A stretch of 64,000 bases of DNA, taken from assembly GCF_004751985.1 (NCBI RefSeq), contig NZ_CP038492.1:1426001-1490000 (forward strand), in the 5' to 3' direction. The notes beneath the pieces were generated by a model. That model did no database searches and was not told where the DNA came from. It saw only the letters and a list, made by a program, of their open reading frames with translations. The translations under genes were made by a program, and so were the position numbers. Positions 1-6,511 of this stretch are shown in pieces. The stretch comes from Rhodophyticola sp. CCM32 (GTDB lineage: Bacteria > Pseudomonadota > Alphaproteobacteria > Rhodobacterales > Rhodobacteraceae). Numbering within the stretch: position 1 is the first letter of the stretch; every line of letters begins with the position of its first letter.

Positions 1-96
1 TTCACCATCGATCCAAAATGCGTTGTCCGGGCCTAGTACATCCATTGTCACCTCAATCTCCTCTTTTGAAGCAGTACCCAAAGATGTTGGAAACAT
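1..96 (-). CDS. Unknown protein, N-terminal 32 residues only (runs off window)
   Basis: An open frame starts at an ATG on the minus strand (94-96) and stays open to the window edge. An AGGA-type ribosome binding site lies about 8 bases before the ATG, which supports a real start. The visible residues begin MFPTSLGTASKEEIEV and are acidic. I do not recognise the family. The gene is divergent from the broken CoiA-like gene, with about 50 bases between them. Confidence 0.45.
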   Translation of the reverse strand, partial: MFPTSLGTASKEEIEVTMDVLGPDNAFWIDGE

Positions 97-148
97 TATG
101 ACTTTCCTTACCCTTGGAAAAATCCAGTAGAACAACCACTTAAACTTA

Positions 149-841
149 ATGCGTTTTGCACTTTTGAATGATCAACGAGTCGAGGCGACGCCTGGTGCCA
201 AAGGCGTCTGTCCAGGCTGCAATGCTGAAATGCTAGCTCGATGTGGCACCAAGAAGGTCTGGCATTGGGCGCATAGAGGCCGCCGTCATTGTGATCACTG
301 GTGGGAAAACGAAACCGAATGGCACCGTGACTGGAAGAACCGGTTTGTAACCGACTGGTAAGAGGTACCAGCTCGTGATGAAACGGGCGAGCTTCATATA
401 GCGGATATCAAAACACCCTATGGGCTTGTGATCGAGTTCCAGCACTCTGCTATCAAGCCGGACGAAGTGGAAAAGCGCACTACTTTCTACGGCCAAGTGA
501 TTTGGATTATCGATGGAACCCGCCGCCCGACTGATCTGATCCAATATGAACGGATGCTTTCAGAAAACTACCCGGAACGGTTCGACGGCGTAGACATCTA
601 CACCGTTTATTGCCAGGAAACCCGGCTTCTCAAAGAATGGGGATCATTGGGCAAGATTGTCGGATTTGACTTTGGCGGTGATAATTTGTGCTTGCTTACA
701 GCCGCACAAGGCAGAAGCCGCTATCTCTTCGATTTTCCAAAAGTGGAGTTCGCCAAGTTGATCAGTGAGGGCAAGCCGCTGCCAGTGGTCCAATTCGCTA
801 AACCCGTTCGCCGTGGTTATCGGCGGCGCAGAAGCTTCTAG
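149..841 (+). pseudogene. CoiA-like competence/nuclease protein, disrupted by in-frame TAA
   Basis: Two open segments, 149-361 and 362-841, lie in the same frame and are separated only by a TAA at 359-361, codon 71. Read through, they give one protein of about 229 residues. The N-terminal part has a C-x2-C pair (CPGC) followed by a Trp/His-rich stretch (HWAHRG, ETEWHRDWK). The part after the stop carries ADIKTP then VIEFQHS, the D...ExQ-like nuclease core typical of the CoiA family, which is linked to processing of incoming DNA in competent bacteria. A single C-to-T change from CAA would explain the stop. No good ribosome site precedes 149, so the true start could lie upstream. The mechanism is inferred; the family call is fairly firm. 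Confidence 0.7.
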
Positions 842-863
842 CAAACGAAAGGCCAAAAACGGT

Positions 864-1033
864 CGATACTGGTGAAAAACTCGACCATGCGCCAGCGCAG
901 CCCACTTTGCGAGTATTCTGTCCTGCTGGTTCGTCGGACAGGGCCCTATCAGGGACAAAAAGGCTTGATAGTAGAACGTTTGTTCACTTTCTGAGGCCAA
1001 GCTTAAGATCAACGGAGTTTTTCACCAGTATCG
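864..1033. repeat. 19-bp perfect inverted repeat around a 132-bp core (MITE-like)
   Basis: The sequence at 864-882 (CGATACTGGTGAAAAACTC) reappears as its exact reverse complement at 1015-1033. The 132 bases between them contain no convincing gene. The unit sits in the 255-bp gap between the broken CoiA-like gene and the 3' end of the LysE-family gene. It could be a miniature inverted-repeat element or the relic of a larger insertion; no target duplication is evident at the ends. Confidence 0.5.
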
Positions 1034-1096
1034 GTGAGTTTTGGCACAACCTGTGTCCTTGGGGGCTTCCAGATCGACGTGCCGCTGGTCCGCACC

Positions 1097-1723
1097 CTAT
1101 CGTTCGGCGGTGACGCTCGCCATCTTAATGCCCGCGAAGATGAGGGCCGCTCCGGCCGTTCTGTTGATCAGACCGACGATCCAGGCGCGCAGGCCGCCAT
1201 TGGCAAGCTTGTCCCCCAGCTTTGCGTAGGCCGAGTAAATCACAAACTGCATTGCAGCCCCCGTCAGCCCCATGATGATCATCTGCGGCGCAATCGGCGC
1301 GGTGGTGTCGAGGAACTGCGGCAGGATCGCTGCAAAAAAGAGAAGCACCTTGGGATTGGCGAACTCCACGACAAAGCCTTGCGAGAAGAGAGCCTGCCGG
1401 GACCTCGTTTTACCCGTCCGCCCGACCGCGAACCCACCCGACCGGCTGAGCAAGGCGGTAAGGCCGAGATAGATAAGGTAGCCGACGCCAACCCACTTGA
1501 TGATTTGGAAGACAAGGTTGGACGCGAGGATGAGAGCGGCCAGCCCCGTCGCCGACATAACGAAGTAGATCGCCGTTGCGACCATCATCCCGAACATTTG
1601 GAAAACGGTCCTGCGCCAGCCGTTCGTCGCGCCTTGCGACGCCACGAGGATCGCGGACGGACCGGGCGACGCGATGACGACGGCCTGTGTCGCCGCGAAG
1701 ATCAAGAATGCCTGAAGTTCCAT
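1097..1723 (-). CDS. LysE/RhtB-family amino-acid exporter
   Basis: This is a 208-residue polytopic membrane protein of the LysE/RhtB translocator family, which exports amino acids or related small molecules across the inner membrane. The family hallmark SPGPSAILV, here in VVIASPGPS, lies near residue 18. It is followed by about six hydrophobic segments and the conserved NPKVLLFF motif in the middle. The start at 1723 is chosen because AAGGGG lies about 8 bases before it; an in-frame ATG at 1780 would add 19 non-family residues. The upstream region is cut 83 bp away by the left end of the Tn3 element, so its promoter may come from the transposon. The substrate cannot be told from sequence. Confidence 0.85.
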   Translation of the reverse strand: MELQAFLIFAATQAVVIASPGPSAILVASQGATNGWRRTVFQMFGMMVATAIYFVMSATGLAALILASNLVFQIIKWVGVGYLIYLGLTALLSRSGGFAVGRTGKTRSRQALFSQGFVVEFANPKVLLFFAAILPQFLDTTAPIAPQMIIMGLTGAAMQFVIYSAYAKLGDKLANGGLRAWIVGLINRTAGAALIFAGIKMASVTAER

Positions 1724-1806
1724 CACATTGTCCCCTTGCTGGGTGAGAACAACAAAGGAGCCCCCCATCCCGGAAGTCAACGGATCAAAACAGTTCCGCC
1801 AAGTAT

Positions 1807-1845
1807 GGGGTCGAGTGCGGCTGAGTGCTAAATCCCCCTTTAAGC
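1807..1845 (+). repeat. Left terminal inverted repeat of Tn3-family element
   Basis: This 39-bp repeat begins GGGGTCGAGTGCGG and is identical to the reverse complement of 6003-6041. Identity ends at base 40. It is the expected binding and cleavage site for the transposase encoded at 3108-6008. Confidence 0.93.
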
Positions 1846-1937
1846 AATTTCTTGGCTAAGCAGCCGTTCGCACAAAGTGCAGCGGATTCAACGAGAGAGC
1901 CCATTTTGCTGGATGCTGCGCTGACCATTAATGGCTG

Positions 1938-2117
1938 CTAATCGTCAGTTGTGTTCTTTATCATAGCTTGAAAGAAGAATTTTCGGGCAACTAGTGCTTG
2001 GCCCAAAGGCCCCCGACTTACACCGCCTTGAGGTATCCAGTTGTCCCGACCGTTTTCGTTGACTTCTTCCACCAGTTCTTCAATTGATTGGGCAAATACA
2101 ACTTTGTAATAAAACAT
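1938..2117 (-). CDS. Small DUF1737-like passenger protein (59 aa)
   Basis: This short gene inside the transposon encodes MFYYKVVFAQSIEELVEEV onward, with a WIPQGGVS segment and a terminal FFFQAMIKN. The layout is a Y-K-V start, an E-E-L-x-x-x-V-N helix, a W-x-x-x-GG turn and a closing Q-A-M strand. It resembles the small DUF1737 family, whose function is unknown. A GGAG ribosome site lies 8 bases upstream of the ATG, which supports translation. It reads away from the resolvase end toward the left repeat and is the only clear cargo gene. The family match is by eye; no function is proposed. Confidence 0.6.
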   Translation of the reverse strand: MFYYKVVFAQSIEELVEEVNENGRDNWIPQGGVSRGPLGQALVARKFFFQAMIKNTTDD

Positions 2118-2351
2118 AAATATCGCTCCAAGCGGGACTATCTAAGGATGCAAGAGACCACGCCTTTCTTGAAAGAACAAGAGCCTAACTCTTGAACATG
2201 GCGGTGCTGACGTGGCTTTTCATTTACCGTTATAGAGTTCGTTTAAGATTGTGCCGGAAGTGATGCCATTCTCTAAGCCGCCATTGCAATCTTCATACTG
2301 AACGTCTCCAAAGTCCCGCATCTTTCCAGCTCAGGTGCAGTGCAGCGAAAG
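2118..2351. other. Non-coding stretch inside the transposon
   Basis: These 234 bp lie between the passenger gene and the resolvase. They hold a 33-codon minus-strand frame (2220-2321) with a weak GGAAAG site and no recognisable motif, and a small hairpin (CAAGAG/CTCTTG, 2178-2194). Nothing else is supported. The passenger's promoter is likely here. Confidence 0.4.
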
Positions 2352-2927
2352 TCAGGTCTGGTGTCGTTTCAGGGTTCTGTAGACGGTCGGTCGTGATACG
2401 GAAAACACCTCAGCCAGATCGCTGATGGAATAGTTGCCGGTGCCATGCATCCGGCAGAGCTCCTTCTGCTGCTTATCAGATAGCTTTGGCTGTTTGCCCC
2501 GCAGTTTTCCTTTGGCGCGGGCAATGGCCATCCCTTCGCGGGTACGCATGCGGATCAAATCGGATTCAAATTCTGCAAAAGTGGCGAGGATGTTGAAGAA
2601 CATCTTTCCCATCGGGTCAGTGGGATCATAGACCGATGCGCCGATGGCGAGCCTAACGCCTTTGGCTTCGAGTTTGTCCGCTATGGCGCGGGCGTCGGGA
2701 ACGGATCGGGCCAGTCGGTCGAGTTTGGGAACAATGAACGTGTCCCCTTCCCGAACAGCGGCCAGCGCCTGATCAAGTCCAGGGCGGGCGCGGTTGGTGC
2801 CGGTCAGACCGTGATCAGTGTAGATACGATCCGGAGCTACGCCGAGATTTTCCAATGCCTGTTTCTGCGCGGTGAGGTCTTGGCTGTCGGTTGAGCAGCG
2901 GGCGTATCCGATAAGCGTGATGTTCAT
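2352..2927 (-). CDS. tnpR: Serine resolvase of Tn3-family element
   Basis: This 191-residue small serine recombinase would resolve transposition cointegrates at a res site. The catalytic segment IGYARCSTDSQD places the nucleophile at Ser12, and DRLARS near residues 70-75 supplies the conserved arginines. A C-terminal helix-turn-helix (ISDLAEVFSVSRPTVYR, about 165-181) binds DNA. The start at 2927 matches the family N-terminus (MNITLIGYAR). In-frame ATGs at 2957 and 2981 also exist, and none has an ideal ribosome site. It diverges from the transposase gene, the arrangement seen in the Tn3 subgroup. Confidence 0.9.
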   Translation of the reverse strand: MNITLIGYARCSTDSQDLTAQKQALENLGVAPDRIYTDHGLTGTNRARPGLDQALAAVREGDTFIVPKLDRLARSVPDARAIADKLEAKGVRLAIGASVYDPTDPMGKMFFNILATFAEFESDLIRMRTREGMAIARAKGKLRGKQPKLSDKQQKELCRMHGTGNYSISDLAEVFSVSRPTVYRTLKRHQT

Positions 2928-2981
2928 GGCCGCACTGTACGAATAAGGCCCCTTCATTGCAAATTTTATCGTACTATTCAT

Positions 2982-3107
2982 ATGAGACTGTTTTGAGGTC
3001 TGATTTTCAGAGTTTCAATTCACCATCAAAACCGTCCGTTCATCGGACATCTTTCGGACACTCATAATTTAAAGCGTGCTCTGCGAATTCGAAAGGACAA
3101 ATTATAA
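2982..3107. promoter_or_regulatory. Probable res site and divergent tnpR/tnpA promoter region
   Basis: The spacer between the divergent resolvase and transposase genes contains GTCCG (3034-3038), its inverted copy CGGAC (3044-3048) and a third CGGAC (3055-3059), as expected of resolvase half-sites. An AAAGGA ribosome site precedes the transposase ATG. The res assignment is inferred from position and these half-sites; the crossover dinucleotide was not identified. Confidence 0.45.
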
Positions 3108-6008
3108 ATGGCACATAGAACGGTTCTGACCGAACGGCAGCGTGCGGCGCTCTTTGATCTTCCCACCGATGAGGCATCGCTGCTGAAGCACTATACTCTG
3201 GATGATGAAGATATCGAACATATCCACACGCGACGGCGACCGGAAAACCAGATCGGCTTTGCGCTTCAGCTTTGTGCCTTTCGGTATCCGGGCCGCTTAT
3301 TGAAAGCTGGTGAGGTAATCCCTGAGCCTGTCTTGCGCTTTATCGCTGCCCAGATTGGCCTCAAACCAGATGATCTCCTGCCCTACGCCACCAGAGAGAA
3401 TACCCGCTACGAACATCTTGATGCTTTGCGCAGGATTTATGGGTACAAGATGTTCACGGGCAAACCTGCAAAGCAGATGAAATGTTGGCTCGATCAGTAC
3501 GCCGAGGCCGCACAATCCAGTGAAGGCATGGTGCGTGGGTTCGTGGAAGAATGCCGTCGGCGACAGATTGTCTTGCCCGGCCCATCCAGAATAGAGCGTC
3601 ATTGTGCCGATGCGTTGGTTGCAGCCGACCAACGGGTTGATGCCCGTATTGTCTCACATCTCGACCGCAAAATGCGAAGCTGTCTTGATAGCTTGCTCAG
3701 CGAAGAGGTGGAGGGTCGAACCAGTCGGTTTATCTGGTTGCGGCAGTTCGAGGTTGGCAAAAACTCTGCCGATATCAACCGTCAACTTGATCGGCTGGAA
3801 TTCTTGCAGAGGATCGCTTTATCGCCAGAGATTCTGGACAACATTCCGGCACATCGTGTCTCACGTCTACGCCGTCAGGGGGAACGCTATTTTACCGACG
3901 GCCTGCGAGACATCACAAGTGATCGACGGCTGGCCATTCTTGCAACCTGTGTCGTGGAATGGTCCGCCGCCATTGCAGATATCGTTGTGGAAACCCACGA
4001 CCGCATTGTTGGCTCAGTCTGGCGTGAGGCAAAGAAAATCTGCGATACCCGCGTCGCTGAGGCGCAGCCAGAGATCGCGGCGACTCTGGCCGGGTTCGAG
4101 ACCTTGGGCACGACATTATTGATGGCCAAAGGCGATGAGGTGGCCGTCGCCGGTGCCGTGGATGCTTCCTGTGGTTGGGGTGTTCTGGAAAATCTCGTTG
4201 CGACGGCCGGAGCTCTCGGTAAGACCGTCAAGGCGGATGCCTTGGCCTATGTCGAGAAAGGCTATCATCGGTTTAAGCTCTATGCCCCACGGATGTTAGC
4301 GGCATTAGAAATCACCGGGGCCAGTGTTGCCGAGCCCTTGCTTTCAGCAGGAGATGTGATCCGCGACAAACGGGATATTCCAAGCCGCTCTGCACCGTTT
4401 CTTCAACCTCGATCAAAATGGCGGGGCCACTTGCGGAATCCGGAAACCAACCGGGACCGGCTTTGGGTTGTCGCAGTGCTATTCCATCTGCGTGAAGCCT
4501 TCAGACCCGGAGATGTCTGGCTCGCTAATTCTCGACGCTACAGCGATATAAAACAGGCCATGGTCCCCGTCGGGGCCGCGCAGACCATGGGTTTATCGAT
4601 GCCATTGGAACCGGAAACCTGGATCGAAGATCGCAAGCGGCATCTGGAGGCTGGGCTGAACCGTCTCGCTCTGGCAGTCAGGAATGGAACCCTTCCCGGC
4701 AGGATCATCGAGGATGGCCGATTGCGCGTCGAACGGCTTGAAGCGGATGTTCCAACTGAAGCGGATAGCCTGATCCTTGATCTCTATCGCCGTCTGCCGG
4801 AAGTGCGGATCACGGACATTCTTATGGACGTGGACAATGACACGGGGTTCACCGATGCTTTCACCCACGTGCGCACCGGGGCACCGTGCAAAGACAGGCT
4901 TGGTTTGTTGAACGTCGTTCTGGCAGAGGGTCTAAACCTTGGCCTGAGCAAAATGGCCGCAGCTAGCAGCACGCATAGTTTTATCCAATTGGCACGGCTT
5001 TCAAACTGGCATGTGGAAAGTGAGGCTATCAATCAGGCGTTGGCCACGGTGATTGAGGCGCAGGCGCAATTGCGGATGTCCAGATATTGGGGTGCCGGTG
5101 AAACTGCTTCCAGCGACGGGCAATTCTTTCCAACCACACGGCAGGGAGAAGCCATGAATCTGATCAACGCGAAGTACGGTCATGAACCCGGCCTGAAAGC
5201 TTATACCCATGTGTCAGATCAGTACGGCCCCTTTGCCACGCAGGTCATCCCGGCGACCGTGAACGAAGCGCCATATATCCTGGACGGGTTGTTGATGAAC
5301 CCGACCGGCAAGCGGATCAGAGAGCAATATGCCGATACCGGCGGCTTCACGGATATTGTGTTCGCGGCCACTTCGTTGCTCGGTTATCGGTTCATCCCGC
5401 GCATCAGGGATCTGCCGTCCAAACGGCTGCATGTCTTTGATCGCCGCAGTGTCCCGAATGAGCTGAAGGGCCTGGTCGGTGACAAAATCCGGGAAAACAC
5501 AATCATCGCCAATTGGCCAGATGTTCTGCGCTGCATTGCAACGATGCTCTCAGGCAGGATGCAGCCCAGTCAGCTCCTGAAGAAACTCGCCGCGCGGCCA
5601 CGCCAACATGACCTTGCCATTGCCCTTCGGGAAATCGGGCGTATCGAGCGGACACTGTTCATCATCGAATGGCTGCTCGACACCGACATGCAGCGCCGCG
5701 CCAACATTGGCTTAAACAAGGGCGAAGCGCACCATGCCTTGAAAAATGCCCTGCGGCTCGGCCGGCAGGGAGAAATCAGGGATCGCACCACAGAAGGTCA
5801 GCACTTCCGGATCGCGGGCCTGAACCTTCTCACCGCCATCATAATTTACTGGAATACCAAACAACTAGGCCTCGCCGTCGCCGCGCGGAAAAAGGCTGGG
5901 TTGGACACGCCAGAATACCTTCTCGCGCATATCTCACCCCTCGGATGGGCGCATATCATTCTCACTGGGGAATATCGGTGGCGGAAAATGAACAATAAAG
6001 GCGCTTAA
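3108..6008 (+). CDS. tnpA: Tn3-family transposase, full length (966 aa)
   Basis: This replicative DDE transposase acts on the 39-bp ends of its own element. The length is normal for the family. The catalytic residues can be placed: Asp670 in ASSDGQ, Asp743 in the YADTGGFTD motif and Glu873 in NKGEAHH. The spacing of 73 and then 130 residues agrees with known Tn3-family transposases. The N-terminal region has the usual DNA-binding helices starting RTVLTERQRAALF. The gene is intact and its TAA lies inside the right inverted repeat. Codon use is AT-richer than that of the downstream core genes, consistent with transfer. Confidence 0.96.
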   Translation: MAHRTVLTERQRAALFDLPTDEASLLKHYTLDDEDIEHIHTRRRPENQIGFALQLCAFRYPGRLLKAGEVIPEPVLRFIAAQIGLKPDDLLPYATRENTRYEHLDALRRIYGYKMFTGKPAKQMKCWLDQYAEAAQSSEGMVRGFVEECRRRQIVLPGPSRIERHCADALVAADQRVDARIVSHLDRKMRSCLDSLLSEEVEGRTSRFIWLRQFEVGKNSADINRQLDRLEFLQRIALSPEILDNIPAHRVSRLRRQGERYFTDGLRDITSDRRLAILATCVVEWSAAIADIVVETHDRIVGSVWREAKKICDTRVAEAQPEIAATLAGFETLGTTLLMAKGDEVAVAGAVDASCGWGVLENLVATAGALGKTVKADALAYVEKGYHRFKLYAPRMLAALEITGASVAEPLLSAGDVIRDKRDIPSRSAPFLQPRSKWRGHLRNPETNRDRLWVVAVLFHLREAFRPGDVWLANSRRYSDIKQAMVPVGAAQTMGLSMPLEPETWIEDRKRHLEAGLNRLALAVRNGTLPGRIIEDGRLRVERLEADVPTEADSLILDLYRRLPEVRITDILMDVDNDTGFTDAFTHVRTGAPCKDRLGLLNVVLAEGLNLGLSKMAAASSTHSFIQLARLSNWHVESEAINQALATVIEAQAQLRMSRYWGAGETASSDGQFFPTTRQGEAMNLINAKYGHEPGLKAYTHVSDQYGPFATQVIPATVNEAPYILDGLLMNPTGKRIREQYADTGGFTDIVFAATSLLGYRFIPRIRDLPSKRLHVFDRRSVPNELKGLVGDKIRENTIIANWPDVLRCIATMLSGRMQPSQLLKKLAARPRQHDLAIALREIGRIERTLFIIEWLLDTDMQRRANIGLNKGEAHHALKNALRLGRQGEIRDRTTEGQHFRIAGLNLLTAIIIYWNTKQLGLAVAARKKAGLDTPEYLLAHISPLGWAHIILTGEYRWRKMNNKGA

Positions 6009-6041
6009 AGGGGGATTTAGCACTCAGCCGCACTCGACCCC
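6003..6041 (-). repeat. Right terminal inverted repeat of Tn3-family element
   Basis: This is the reverse complement of 1807-1845 over all 39 bases, ending CCCC at 6041. It supplies the stop codons of both the transposase (plus strand) and the interrupted acyltransferase frame (minus strand). Confidence 0.93.
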
Positions 6042-6511
6042 ACCTGTGCCAGAAGTTCCGCCTTGCGCGCCGGGTCGGGTCGCCAGGTGTCATCCACGAA
6101 AGGATAGATCAGCTGCCCGCCGATCAGCGCCTCCTGCATCAGGCTGCCCATGGTGTTGGCGATGCGGAACCCGGCCTCTTGCGTCACGGCGCCGCCACAG
6201 GCAAGGGCCGTGTACCAGCCCATGGAATTGCCCGTGGCCGCCACGATCTCGACAGCCTCGCCATTGATCGACAGCCGGTCACCCAGAGAGGCCGCATAGA
6301 TCAGGGCCGAAGCATTATCGCCGCGTGTATGTCTGGCCATGGAGAACCGTGCGGCTCCGTCAAGCTGAGAGATTGTTTCCTGCCCCGCCGCTTCGCGTTC
6401 GGCATCAAATGCGGTCATCAGGGCAGGGTCGGGGAAATGACGCTTGAGATACCCAAGCTCGGGCTTGTTATACGTGCCGCGCCCGGGGCAGATCAGAAGA
6501 GCGGTTTTCAT
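6017..6511 (-). pseudogene. ACP S-malonyltransferase-like protein, 3' half removed by transposon
   Basis: The frame starts like an acyltransferase (MKTALLICPGRGTYNKPELG). It carries GNSMGWYTAL near residue 93, the variant GxSxG nucleophile elbow of malonyl/acyl-transferases. After about 157 native residues it enters the transposon end and finishes GSSAAEC, encoded by the inverted repeat. FabD-type enzymes are usually about 300 residues, so roughly half is missing, including the region of the catalytic His. Its start overlaps the stop of the upstream E1 gene by four bases (ATGA), so it was the next gene of that operon. A functional product is unlikely. Confidence 0.8.

Larger units (their letters stand above)
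1807..6041. mobile_element. Tn3-family transposon (resolvase, transposase, small passenger)
   Basis: A 4,235-bp element is bounded by 39-bp perfect inverted repeats that begin GGGG, as is usual for Tn3-family ends. It encodes a serine resolvase (minus strand) and a full-length DDE transposase (plus strand) diverging from a 126-180-bp spacer that is the likely res region. The left third holds a 59-aa DUF1737-like gene. The transposase stop codon lies inside the right repeat. The five bases outside each end differ (AGTAT left, ACCTG right), so the 5-bp duplication expected of a simple insertion is missing. Its composition is AT-richer than the flanking core genes. Confidence 0.93.

Noticed and set aside
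1034..1831. Long plus-strand frame opposite the LysE-family gene
   Set aside because: It is the complement of a clear membrane-protein gene, is highly charged without motifs, and ends inside the transposon repeat.
2220..2321. 33-codon minus-strand frame inside the transposon
   Set aside because: It is too short, has a weak ribosome site and no recognisable motif; noted only in the non-coding entry.
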